Shown here: positions 35,271 through 46,647 of the stretch, one piece after another
Position numbering within the stretch: the first letter of the stretch is position 1
How the letters are laid out: every line of letters starts with the position of its first letter
DNA from: Morchella semilibera
Lineage: Eukaryota > Ascomycota > Pezizomycetes > Pezizales > Morchellaceae
Reading direction: 5' to 3'
Assembly: GCA_009192285.1 (NCBI GenBank)
Contig: WBVU01000004.1
Span: forward strand, 1,014,001-1,078,000
Length of the DNA stretch: 64,000 nt
Program-made: the position numbers and the translations under genes
The notes under the pieces: model-generated
Told to the model about the DNA's origin: nothing
Database searches by the model: none
What the model saw: the letters and a program-made list of their open reading frames with translations, nothing else

Positions 35271-37156
35271 GAAAGAAGCGTGGCGGTGGCAAGGTTGTGG
35301 GGTTTGCTTTATTGCCTCTTTTTCTATCAGCTTATTAGGAATCTCACCTAACACAAGCACTTTGTACATGCTATGATTTTTCTCTTCTTGCTGTAAATGC
35401 GTTTTTTTTTATAGTTGCCGATGACTAAACGGTTAGATCATTTTACATGGCGCGGATTATATCTGGGGCGATATGATATGGTAGTATATATTGTTTGAGT
35501 AGTTATTCTTGGTGGCGGGTGTTTTATACCCTTTCCCCCTATGGTTGTAGTTGCTTGTAGAACAGGGTCTGGGGTGGGGGGATGGGGTATGGGGATGGGG
35601 ATGGGGATGGGGTGGTAAAAGCCGGGTTTTTATGTTTTTTCCCTCCCCCCCACCTTTCTCTTTTTTTCGCTACCTGTACCTATTCTTTTATAAATTGTAT
35701 ATAAATATCATATCCCAGGGACCTGGAAAGGAGAGAGATACGGCGGCGGCATGGAGCGAGAGCTTGAAGGAATTAAAACAGAGAAGTTTTTTTTTTCCTT
35801 TTTTTTTTTCCCTTCCTTTTCTTCTCTTTTGCTAAGGAGCTTTCTGGGACGAATAGAACCCCCCCCACCGCTTGTTAGCCAATTAGGAGGCCCAGTTTGT
35901 GAAGCTCAAACAATATCGGGTTAAAGTAATTAGCTAGCAGCCTTATTTCGGGGGGGGGGGTGGGGGTCAGCTAAAGGGGAAGAGGAGGGGGGGGGAGGGG
36001 GAACACTGCGACAGTTCATTTAGAAAAGCCGAAACAACGCAGTCCGAAAAAAAAGGAAGAAAAAGGAAGAAAAAAACGGGCCGGCTCGGTATATGCACAC
36101 AGACCTACTTTATGAATCAAGCCGAGTGCCTGCCGTTCGTTCCATGGAGCATGTGCTGCACTGGCGGCAGTTATTAGGGTCTAACTGCATGTATGTGCTT
36201 AGCCGCCGTGTTTCGGGAGGCTTGTCGGTACTTGTATGTAGCCGGCCGCGGCGCCGGGGGTTAGGTATACATGTATATATCCGCCATCGTTGTGGACCGG
36301 GGGGGGGGGGGGGGATCACAGCCCATCACTCGTCTCCCCCCTTCCAACATAAAGGGTATTGACTCCCGCTCTCCGGCGGCAGGGTAGTGTGTTCCTCGTC
36401 ATTGCTCAACCAGGTAAGCCCCCGGCCTTGCCCCAAACTCTACCCAGATTGATTTTCTGCCCTTGTGTCCCCACGGTAACATAAAGGGTATATGCATACC
36501 CCACATCTCCGGCGGCATTGGGTCGTGAGATCTCACTGTAGAGAGCACTGGCCAGTATAGTGATAAACGAAGCATATGGCGGTACTATATACTTACTAGG
36601 GTAGAGGGTAGGCCCAGGCACGGTTGGTTGTCTGCTAGGCGCGGGGCAGCAACAGGTGGTAAGTTTGCTGGCGAGTGATGAATTGTGATCTGCCTGCCCG
36701 CTGGCCTGGGGGGGGGATGGGTTTATGGGCGTGGTGTGTACATGTAAGTATTAGGTGCAAGTAACATACACAGCCGGGGGAAGGGGAAGGGGTGGGGGGG
36801 ATGGGTAGTATTGTAGTGCTTCCCCCCGTTATGAGGAAAGTTGGGGGGGTTTTCGGGGAGGGGGGTGTATTTTGTGCTGTGGTGCATATAGCGCTCATAG
36901 TGTATCACTCGGCTCGGCTCGGCTCGGATATGGTGGTGTTGCGGTTGCCTATCAAGATGGAAAATGAGGATTAAGCCCTTTCTTCCTCTTTTCTTACGAA
37001 GTTCTCACGTTTCTATGAAAACACAGTCACAGTAGTAACAAGTAACAGAAAACACCCCTCCCGATGCTAAGTTTCAATCTAGCTAACTACCAAACGTCAT
37101 TACCCCCCCCCCCCCCTCCACCCCTCCACAAACACAGCCAAAAAAAAAAAAAAGTC
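35271..37156. other. Low-complexity G-rich spacer between convergent genes
   Basis: 1.9 kb between the stops of the CYA5-like gene and PRP16. It contains a G-rich array (35566-35615), long T and C runs (35790-35870), G11 (35950-35960), G16 (36299-36314), C14 (37103-37116), and GGCTC x3 near 36910. Open frames here follow the low-complexity sequence and are not called. Confidence 0.7.
35566..35615 (+). repeat. GGGGAT-type tandem array, G-quadruplex candidate
   Basis: Seven to eight runs of four or more G separated by T, AT or TAT, including three consecutive GGGGAT units. It lies just past the CYA5-like 3' end. Confidence 0.85.
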
Positions 37157-40100
37157 CTAAAACCCCCTCCTCCTCAAACTCGGCGTCTGCGGCCTCTTGA
37201 CGACCCCCACCACCGCCGTCTGCGGCCTCCTGACCACCCCGCCAGCCCCAACCCCCTTCCCAACCCCCCTACCACTACTGCTGACCCTAGCCAGGTCCTC
37301 CTTGGCCAGCTCCTCCTCCTGGCGCGCCTTATCCTCGGCCATCTTCGCCTCAATCTCCATCTTCCTGTTGATCTCGTTCTCGGTGGTGCGCCGCTCGCGC
37401 GCAGAGTATCCCTTCTCCTTGACGCTGTAGAAGACGCCGCCGAGGTCGGCGAGCCAGTGCGGGTCCACGGCCGTCACGGTCGACATGTACTCCTTTGAGG
37501 TGAGGATCAGCTCGTGGTACACTGTTGTGTGGCCGTGTTAGTAAATGTTGGTTATGAGAGGAGGGGGAGGGAGACTGACCGACATAGTCCGGGAGATAGC
37601 CAAGCCCGTACAGGGCGCTCGTCGGGTGCAGCTGCACCGTGACGCTGGTGCGCAGGTTCGTGTACTCGCCTATGCCCTTGACCTTAGCCGCCTGGTGGTA
37701 GTAGCCGCTGCAGATGCATTTGCGGATCAAGTCCCAGTCGGTTCCGCAGCTGGTCAGCTCCATCTTCTGAAACTTCATAATGTCCATGAGCTGGTTTCTG
37801 ATTTCCTTCGCTCTGCGCAGGGCCTTTGGCTGCAGGAAGTGCTGCACGCACCAGCGGTCCGAGAAGCCGTTGGACTTCCACTGCGTGTACACGTGCAGCA
37901 GCGTCAGGTGGTCGCTCTCGGCCACGAAGAAGCGCTCGCGTGCCGCGTCCGACTCCTCCTGCCGCTCCTTGGGCCGGTAGAAGACGCTGGGCACGGAGAG
38001 CATTGATACGATCGTCAGCATCTCCTCCGAGCAGCCGTAGTCGACGCTCATGATGATTAGCTTCGAGAGGCTGGGCTCCATGGGGAAGTTGGCCATCGTC
38101 TTGCCGAGCGGCGTGAGGTCACCAATGTTTGAGAGGGCGCCGAGCGCCCACAGGTCAAATAGCGAGGTGGTCATGGTATCCTGCGGCGGCGGGTCCATGA
38201 AGTCGAACTCGAGCAGGTCGCGCACGCCGAGGGATTTGAGCAGGAGGACGGTATTTGAGAGGTTTGTGCGCTGGATCTCGGGGATGGTCTGGAGGTACAT
38301 TTCGTTGCGGAAGGCTTGCTCGGTGTAGAGGCGGTAGGCCTTTCCGGGGCCTGTTCGGCCGGCACGGCCGGAGCGCTGGGAGGCGTTGGCCTGCGAGATG
38401 GGCGTGATCTGGAGGGCATCCATGCCCATGCGGGGGTTGTAGACTTTGAGCTTGGAGAAGCCGGCGTCGACGACGTACATGATACCCTCGACGGTAAGCG
38501 ACGTTTCGGCGATATTTGTGGCCACAATGACCTTTCGGGCGCCGCCCTCGCCACGCTCAAATATCTTTGCCTGGAGGTCCGCCGGCATCTGCGAGTATAT
38601 GGGCAGGATGTTTAGCTTTGGCGGGTTGTTGAGCTGCTTTAGGCGCTCCGCAATTACATCGCAGGTGATCTCGATATCCTCCTGCCCCGTCATGAAGACG
38701 AGGATGTCGCCCGTGCCCTGCCCGACATGGATCTGGAGCACCTGCTTGACGGCCGCGTCGACATAGTCCTCGCATGGAGATTTGGACCACAGCACATCCA
38801 CGGGGAAGGTCCGGCCGGGGATGACGTACTCGGGGGCGCCGCCATAGAAGCGCGAGAAGCGCTCGGCGTTCATGGTGGCGGAGGTGACGATGAGCTTTAG
38901 GTCGCGGCGGCGCGCGAGGATCTTCTTGATGAGGCCCATGAGGACGTCGGTGTTGAGGGCGCGCTCGTGGGCTTCGTCCATGATGATGCAGGAGTACTTG
39001 TCGAGGTTTGGGTCAACGAGGGATTCACGGAGGAGGACACCATCGGTCATGTCTGTTGTAGTCAGTATATGTATATATATCAATGATATCCATGTCCAAG
39101 GCCAATGATATTCAAGACTAGAAATGAAAAAAGAAAGGGGGGGGGGGAGACTCACACTTAATCACCGTCTCATCACTCGTGCAGTCCTCGAAACGGATCG
39201 CATACCCCACCAGACCCCCGAGTCTCACCTCCATCTCCTCACTGACACGCTTTGCCACACTCATGGCCGCCACACGTCTGGGCTGCGTGCACCCAATCAT
39301 GCCGTTCTTGCCATACCCGTCCTCGTAGAGGAACTGCGTCAACTGTGTCGTCTTGCCGCTGCCCGTCTCGCCCACCACGACGACGACCTGGTTGTCCCGA
39401 ATCACCCTGAGCACCTCCTCGCGCACCGCAAACGCCGGCAGAAACTCCCGCTGCTCGCGCAGCGTCCGGCCCTTTGTCAGCTCGCTGCCGCCCCCCTCCT
39501 GCGGCTTCTGCTTCGCAATGTGTTCCGAGAACTTGTTGCTCCCTCCGCCGCCGCCCTCCGCCGAGTCGCTGTCGGCGGCGACGACGGCCGCAGAGTCCGT
39601 GTCGTCGTCGTCCTTGACGCCGAGAACGTTCCCCAGCGCCGTGCCGGCGATGTTTGTCGCCTCCTGCGCCTGCTTTGTGCGTTCGCGCTGCATGCGCTTC
39701 TCCTTGACCAGGGTGCTGCCCTTACGACTGAAGACGGCCATGTCGCTCTGCGGGTCCCTGACGGCGGGGATGGGGTCGAGCTGCTTCGTGAAGACCCTCC
39801 TTCCGTCGAGGAACGGGGGCCGCAGGTCGTGCACCAACAGATGGACGCGCACCTCCTCCTCGTCGTCGTCCATGTCGTCGTCGTTGTAGTCGGCGCGCTG
39901 GGCGACGCCGCTGGTCAGCATGCGGTTGGTCTCCCAGGCATCCACGTCCTTCATCTTTTGCTGGGCGCGCGCGCTCATGCGCTTGCCCTGCTGCTTCTTG
40001 TCGAGGAGGGCCTGCTCGCGCTGCTGGTCGGCCCAGGTGTTGTCGGCGCTGCCGAAGGGGTTGTGGCTCTCGTCGCCGAAGGCGTGGCCTAGCTCGTCGC

Positions 40101-41013
40101 TGGCGTACCAGTCGCGGTCGAGGGCGCTATCGTCCTCGGCGCTGATGGCGGGGCCGTCCTCGAGGTCGCGGTCAAAGGTGGAGGGCATACGCGGGGTGGC
40201 ATTTCCGAAGCGGGAGGAGCGGGAGGTGGATGGGCGGCCGTTTGCATAGCGGTCGGCGTTGCGGAGCGGGGTGGGGTCGTGGCGGCGGAGGTTCTGGGGG
40301 GTGTATTTGCTGTCGCGGTAGGCATAGTCGGCGCGACGGCCGTTACCGTCACGGTCGCGGTCGCCGTCGCGGTGTCTGTCTCTGTCTCTGTCTCTGTCGT
40401 CGCTGTTGTTGCCGGCACCAAGGCGGCGGGCACGATGGGCGTTCAGTTTCTCGCGGGCAGCTTGGGAGAGACCGCCCCCGTGGGAGGGCGTGTCCATCCT
40501 ACGCTCTCGTATATGGCGACTGACTGGCAGCGCGGGCTTCTTGAACTCGACTACCTCCCTCTCCTCCTCCTTCTCTGCTGGGGCGGCAGCATCACTCTCC
40601 TCCAAGTCCAGCTTGATACGCTTCGCGAGGCGGTCCAGGCCTAACCTACTCTCCTTTCGTTCCTGCTGCTGCCCCTGCTGCTGTTGCTCCCCCCTCGCAC
40701 CGTTCCTAGGGACCAGAAGACCGCCGGGGAGGTTACTCTCCCGCTCGACTCGCTCGGTGATGCCATTGACCTGGTCGTAGCGTGTGCGCTGCTTGACCTC
40801 GTCAAAGACGGAGGCGAGAAATTCGTCGGTGTACTTTCCGAGGGTCTGGACGGCGGCGATGAAGGTCTTGGGACCGGGCTGGTCCCGGGCGATCTTGATA
40901 ATATTAGCGGCGAGGTAGGCGTTTGGCGTGGGGGTGGAGAGGTGGGATTGGATCTGCTGGGCGAGATGGGCTGTGTACTGGTCGTTGAGGCCTGGGGGGA
41001 TGTCTGGGGTCAT
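37157..41013 (-). CDS. PRP16: DEAH-box spliceosomal RNA helicase Prp16
   Basis: Three exons (39156-41013, 37580-39052, 37157-37521) give 1,231 residues. The N-terminal half is acidic, basic and low-complexity, with an RD repeat ([20 protein letters not shown]). It carries Prp16 signatures such as [20 protein letters not shown] and [20 protein letters not shown]. The helicase core shows [12 protein letters not shown] (Walker A), MDEAHER (motif II), [24 protein letters not shown] and QRSGRAGR. The ratchet/OB part reads [10 protein letters not shown] and [20 protein letters not shown]. By family it remodels the spliceosome before the second step of splicing, using ATP. It is divergent from SAC1. 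Codon use is clearly more GC-rich than in most of the window. A C17 run on the sense strand ends three bases before the ATG. Confidence 0.95.
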
Positions 41014-41897
41014 AATGGGGGGGGGGGGGGGGGTTAAGTGAGATTCGGGGGTGAGAGGATGGAGAGAGGGAGGGAGAGAAGAGAAGGGGAGAGAGAGCTT
41101 GGAGGTGAGTTTGAGAGTCTCGATTACCTGCAGTCCACAGAGAGGCAAGACGTGATGAATTAAGAAGAGTGAGAGAGAGAGTGTGTGAATAGAAGAGATG
41201 ATTGTCGTTGTTGTGAATATCAAGACTGAAGATCATGAGAGAGGTCGTGATTCGTGATGGTGATGAAAGTGAACGTTACATAACCCGCATCAATCAATCA
41301 ATCAATCAATCCTCACACACTCTCACTCGACTTGTAGAGTATCATGAGTATCCTATGAAAAAGAGTATCATAGGGTATCATAGAGTATCATATCTGCCCA
41401 TTCCTGTCAGAGTGGCACGCACCGTGGAGTAGACACTTACTTCTTTGTATCTACTCTTGTGCTTTATCTCCGGTGGCGCATGTCGAGTGCCAGAAATAGA
41501 AACGCGGAATGCAAACGAAGACTAAAGGGCTGCACTTGTTCATCCATCGAGAGAGAAGAGAAGGATCATCTCGAATTCATCACCGCTTCTCCAGTAATTT
41601 GATTTGACTTGATTCAGTCGATTATCATCAAACGAATCCCTTGCCTGTGCGTGTGTGCGCAATCAACACGAAACACGGGCTGACGACACCAGGGAATTCT
41701 CTTCTTCCTCTTCTCAACTCTCAACTCTCCTCCACTCCCTCCCCTCCATTCCCCACAACTTCACATCCCCCACATCTACAGTACTCTACTTCCATATATA
41801 CACACATATTTACACCCCCAGATCTACAGTACATATATATGCGCCTGCTAGAAGCTGCCATCTATCCCTCTCATCGACAGACATCAAGTCCACCATC
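41014..41897. promoter_or_regulatory. Bidirectional 5' region, PRP16 / SAC1
   Basis: 884 bp between divergent starts. It contains G17 (41017-41033), a purine-rich leader of PRP16, an ATCA tetranucleotide repeat (41289-41311), a TATCATAG-type minisatellite (41337-41393) and a CT-rich stretch before SAC1 (41700-41760). Confidence 0.6.
41337..41393. repeat. AGTATCATAG-type minisatellite
   Basis: About five imperfect units of roughly 10 bp built on (A/G)GTATCATAG, next to an ATCA microsatellite (41289-41311). Confidence 0.75.
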
Positions 41898-44099
41898 ATG
41901 CCCATCCTCAATCCATTCCGCGACATAAACGTCACAGCCTCGGAAACATACTACACCTTTCGCTCTCCCTCGACCCCCGATGCCCCAGCTCTCGTCGTCT
42001 CTCGCCCATCTGGCGATATCAAGCTCACAGACTCTCCTAAACTCGGTGGGAAGCGTGTCACCAGCATCGCCGGCATCCTGGGGATTGTCAAGCTACGACT
42101 TGGTACGTCTCTATTCCCTTTTTCTCCCCCCCCCCCCTCACAAGCTCACAGATTCCTAGATAAATACATAATCATCATCACAAAGGCTCAGCAGGTGGGC
42201 CGCATCCGTGGACACATGATCTACAAGGTCCTGGCGACAGAGCTCCTCCCCATGCGCGAGCGCCAGCTGCACGATCAGGACGAGGACATCTATCTGGCGC
42301 TACTGCGCACCCACCTCAGGACGGGGCCAATCTTCTTTTCCTACACTTTTGATCTTACAAATAGTTTTCAGCGCCAGTCGTCTGCGGACTTGACGGCGCC
42401 GCTGTGGCAGAGGGCCGATGACCGCTTCTTCTGGAACCGCTACATTGCCTCGGACCTTATTGACCTGAGGAGCTCTAACCCTGCTGTGAGGAGCCCCCCC
42501 CCCCCCGTGGAAGCTGTTCATGTGGCTGATATTGGTATAGGTTGACCCTTATATCCTGCCTACGTTCTTTGGCTTCCTCACTATAGCCTCGACCGCCATA
42601 GGTTCCACGCCATGCACATTCATCCTCATCACTCGGCGCTCCCGACACCGCGCCGGGACCCGCTACTTCACCCGTGGCCTGGACGCCGCCGGAAATGCCG
42701 GAAATTTCAACGAGACCGAACAGATAATCGTCCTCGGGGACACCGCCGGGGGTCTCGGCGGTCTCGGCTTCTCCGCCCAGAACCTGTCCCCGGCCAACAC
42801 AAAGAGCAGCCTTGACAGCGAGCAGGCCCAAGTCTTCTCTCACGTCCAAACCCGCGGCTCCATACCCCTCTACTGGTCCGAGCTCAACACGCTCAAGTTC
42901 ACGCCCACACTCCAGATCAAGGGCATCGACCATGCGCTCCCCGCCGCGCGTAGGCACCTCAACGAGCACATCCGCCTCTACGGCGAAACCCACCTCGTCA
43001 ACCTCATCAACCAGAACGGGCGCGAAGCGCACATCAAAGCCGCCTACGAGTCGGCCATCAAATCGCTCACCCCCGCGCCCACCGAGCATCAAGAGCCCTC
43101 CCTCATGACTCCCGAGCGCTTCCGCGAGATTGCGCCCACCGCCTCCGCAGGTAACGGCCTCCTCGACCGCCTCCACTACGTCTATTTTGACTTCCACCAC
43201 GAGTGCCGCAACATGCAGTGGCACCGCGCCCAGTTGCTCCTCGACAAGCTCCCGCTCGGCGAGCACCGCTACTTCCACTCCGTCGGCAGCGGCCACATGG
43301 CCTCCGTAAAGTCCTGGCAGACCGGCGTCATCCGCACAAACTGCATGGACTGCCTCGACCGCACCAACGTCGTCCAGAGCATCATCGCCCGCACAGCCCT
43401 AGCCCAACAGATGATCGACGCGGGCGTCATCCCACCCGGCACCACGACAGCCGCCTACACCAACTTCGAGACCATGTTCCGCAACGCCTGGGCCGACAAC
43501 GCAGACGCCGTCTCACGCGCCTACTCCGGCACCGGCGCCCTAAAGACCGACTACACGCGGACCGGCGTGCGCACCACGGCCGGCGCCCTCGCCGACGCCT
43601 CAAACTCACTGACACGCTACATCCGCAACAACCTCGCCGACGGGCCGCGCCAGGACGCCTTTGACCTCTTCCACGGCGTGCACCTCCCCTCATCCCCAGG
43701 CCTATTCACCGACCGCCGGCCCCTCCCCGTGCAGGCCGTTCCGTACGTTCTCTGCGCGGCCGTGTTCCTGCTTTTTGCCGCGCTGCTGCTGCCGGCGCAG
43801 CGCGGGGCGTGGGCCGCCCCGCCGATGGGCCTGTTTGCGCTGTGCTGCCTGCTCGTCGGGGTGTGGGCCGCGGCGTTCGTGCTCCGCTTTGGCGTCCTCT
43901 ATGTCCGCTGGCCGGTGCTGAACCCGCCGGGCTTCTGTATCGAGGCTGTGGCGAGGGCGGCCAGGGACGTGGAGGGCGAGATGGTCCTGGGGAGGTGGGT
44001 GAGGGAAGGGGTGCAGGAGCAGGTAGTGGGAGGCATAGGAGGGGCAAGAGCCTGTTTGGGATGGAGAGGATGGAGGAGGGGAAGAAGAGGATTGAGTAG
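41898..44099 (+). CDS. SAC1: Sac1 phosphoinositide phosphatase (one frame break near the end)
   Basis: Three exons: 41898-42102, 42160-42485 and 42541-44099. The start is MPILNPFRDINVTASETYYT. The SAC domain includes HRAGTRYFTRGLDAAGN, FNETEQIIV, HVQTRGSIPLYWSE and the catalytic CX5R loop in GVIRTNCMDCLDRTNVVQS. Two membrane helices follow (VPYVLCAAVFLLFAALLLPA and APPMGLFALCCLLVGVWAAA). By family it dephosphorylates PI4P at the ER and Golgi. After QEQVVGG at 44028-44033 the frame must shift by one base to reach the charged tail RGKSLFGMERMEEGKKRIE and the stop at 44099; the uncorrected frame runs on into a low-complexity tail. It is strongly GC-rich, like PRP16. Intron 1 (57 bp) has no in-frame stop. 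Confidence 0.93.
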
Positions 44100-45199
44100 T
44101 GTGTGTGCTTTTTGGCGTTTGCGGTGGGAACTTTTTTTCTTTATTCTTTTTTTTTTATATTTATTTATTGTTGGTGGTGAGGGTTGCAGGTAATGCGTGG
44201 ACGGGAGGCTAGGATACTAACGGACATAGATGGTATAGGTATATAGCATAGGATATATAGAAATAAAAAACCGGCCATGTCATGTCACTCCTTGGGGTCT
44301 GTAGATTACTTTTGTGTGTGGTCTGAGAACGAGTGATATCCCGTGAAGCAGTTTTGTCAACAAGTAACCCACCCAGCCACTGATCTGATACATACGAGCA
44401 CATGTACTAGATGTAAGTGTCAAGTAATCCCAAGCCGTACGTAGAAGGGGGGGGGGGTTGTGGTTCTTCTACACGCGTGGTGGGTTTAGATGGATGTGGA
44501 TGTGTGGAGTGTGTTTCGGCGCTCATGTGTATCTTACGTTCACGTGTGTACGGGGAGCCCCGAGTGGTGGTTTATAAGCGCACAGGTGCGGAAGCATCGG
44601 GCCTTTATATCCACATCCGTGTACATAGTTGGGCATGCTACACTCGATCGTGGCGGCATCCACTTACCACCTGCGCTTTATAGCTACATGTAGCTGGGCC
44701 GGGGGGATCCCATGCTAGCTGCTGTTGCCGGTCTTTGCGTAGTAAGGGGAATCGTCATGTCAACCTACTTTATAGGAGTGCTCTAGCTTAGTGTTAGCAG
44801 CCCCAAATGAGTCCGTCGTTGAGACAGCCATGGGGAGGAGCCCCGGCAACTGCTTTCCTGAGTACCAGGCGTAGGGAGTGGCTTTTTCAGTGCTGAAGGC
44901 AGGGTGGGTCCGGCTCTACTATGCGGGTCCTTTGGTATACAAGTATGTAGAAGGGCCTTGGGGGGAGAGAGGGGCTCTTCCAGCGGGGTGTATGGTCGCC
45001 ATCACGGCGCTCCATGGAATCTACAGCATCGCCTACCATCTTCATAAAAGAGTCTATGCGGATAGTAAGAAACTATGGGCTGGATAGGGGTGGGGTTGAT
45101 TTTAAGCCTTGCATGGGCTAGATTCAAACAGTCGACAGACAGAATCTCCAGAAAATACAGTCTGTCGACCGGAGCCTGGGCCGTAGGCGCTAGGAAGCA
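44100..45199. other. Intergenic spacer
   Basis: 1.1 kb with a G11 run (44447-44457), one TACATGTA (about 44684) and a short hairpin (45131-45169: GTCGACAGAC ... GTCTGTCGAC). The open frame 44878-45087 has no recognised domain; it could be the far 5' part of the broken gene that follows. Confidence 0.5.
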
Positions 45200-46130
45200 G
45201 CGTGGAAGGTGGAATCAAAGCAAGAAATCAACATGATAGAACCATGGGAGGGTGATATCGAGCTAGTATCTAACCAGGGAAGGCAGCGAAGAGGATTTGG
45301 AAGTATTGCAGAGATGGCAATGAGAGCTTTGTGACAGTGAAGTACAAACGCTACTGCCCAGCCGATACTCGAGCAGGCAACAAACTCAGAAAGGCTATAT
45401 GCGACTCGTCCGGGACCAGATTCAGGCACTTGCCACGATCCTCCGATTGTGAGCGGGAATGCCAAGGAAATGGGATTTCTACAGGTAATCCAACCCAACC
45501 ATTCATACGTTCGAGGCTGTAGCCTACATTGACCGAGTGGAAGAGGGGGGGTTTTGCCCTTCTTTTCGAACTTCCCAAAGGCGCTCCCAAAATTCCTGGG
45601 CCAAAGTATTCGGCTCGAGGAGCGTTTCTCCTTGGCTCATTGCCTAGGAACCACCCTATCCACCCTCCATAGCTCAGGTTTGCTGCATAAAAACATCAGT
45701 AGCTCTCGGGTCGCTCTATTGAAGATTTCAACCCACCGTATAACGCCCTATCTTGTCGGCTTCGAATACTCACGGCCAGCCAACGAAAGGGCAGATAGTA
45801 ATAACGACTACGGTGTTCGACATTGCTACCCCCGCGGGTAGGGGTTACCACGAGAGGATTTCCGGCCAATCCATGATCTTTTCTCCTTCGGCGTGCTTTT
45901 GCTGTGAAGACGGGTAACTTATAAGTACAAGTTCTGCCGCGGCCGTCTCTAAAGCAGATGATGGGTTATATTACGTGTACGTAAGTAGTTTTGTAGATCA
46001 GAAAGAAACTGAAACCCTACATGCACTTCTATTCTAGTCCCCACGAGGAGCTTATAGGAGAGGCAGCAAAGGGTGTTGTACCTACGCCCCTGGAGGACAT
46101 CCTGCTCTGTGGTGCTGTGGCCAATGCTAC
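45200..46130 (+). pseudogene. Broken kinase-like gene of the HeLo/prion-inhibition-associated type
   Basis: Pieces in different frames match the kinase-like domain found in large Pezizomycotina families that often carry HeLo-type N-termini. Recognisable parts are GYMRLVRDQIQALATILRL, then IRLEERFSLAHCLGTTLSTL, HSSGLLHKNISSSRVALL, PYLVGFEYSRPANERADS and GLPREDFRPIHDLFSFGVLL. The order of blocks is that of the intact family. The frame is interrupted several times, so the gene is dead here. Function in intact members is thought to involve self/non-self recognition and signalling; that is inference from family context. Confidence 0.65.
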
Positions 46131-46550
46131 CCTATCCTCTGTATGCCTATCCTCCCATCATATAGGGAGGAGGAACGGAATAACATTATAGGGAGTACCT
46201 AGTATGGGGGGGAATGCAGATACTACATGATAAAGGCAGAGATCTCGGCAGAATCACACATAGTCACTCGCTGTGTCTTGGCGTTTCCTGAGTCATCCAT
46301 CTCTTCAGTGTATATCATCTTTAACTCCCCCTCTGGGAGAAAGTGATGTGAGTTGAAGACTTGATGAAAACTTTCTCTTACATGTAGACTCGGGGCTGGC
46401 CAGCCTGTGCCGCGTGGTACCAAGTATTCACCCAATACATGTACCCTCTAAACTCCTAGTGCGCCAAGTTCCGATCTGGACTGGAACTGAGTCATCAAAG
46501 GGCTTAGCTTTTAAATTGGTTAATTATCTAATCTGATCAACTCAGAACAA
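46131..46550. other. Spacer before tRNA-His
   Basis: About 420 bp with two TACATGTA sites (about 46379 and 46436). No gene seen. Confidence 0.5.
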
Positions 46551-46647
46551 GTCGGTGTAGTATAGTGGTTAGTACTTCTCGTTGTGGTTTCTGGGGCAAC
46601 TGGAAAAACGATTCCGAGAGGACCCATGTTCGATTCATGGCACCGAC
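46551..46647 (+). tRNA. tRNA-His (GTG) with a 26-nt intron
   Basis: Acceptor stem GTCGGTG pairs with CACCGAC. The D arm is TAGTATAGTGGTTAGTA. The anticodon stem TCTCG pairs with CGAGA around loop TT-GTG-G plus C, with anticodon GTG at 46584-46586. The T arm is CATG TTCGATT CATG. An intron of 26 nt (46588-46613) lies one base 3' of the anticodon, the canonical position. A T-run just downstream (46666 onwards) is a likely Pol III terminator. Confidence 0.93.

Noticed and set aside
35566-35615. Interstitial telomere repeat
   Set aside because: Unit is GGGGAT, not the fungal TTAGGG, and both sides are ordinary convergent genes.
39124-40092. Long plus-strand open frame opposite PRP16
   Set aside because: Shadow of GC-rich PRP16 codons (Leu/Val/Arg/Ala-rich), no domain.
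41655-42102. N-terminal extension of SAC1 from an upstream non-ATG start
   Set aside because: The ATG at 41898 gives the normal Sac1 start; the upstream part is low-complexity leader.
42475-43296. Minus-strand open frame opposite SAC1
   Set aside because: Shadow of GC-rich SAC1 coding sequence.
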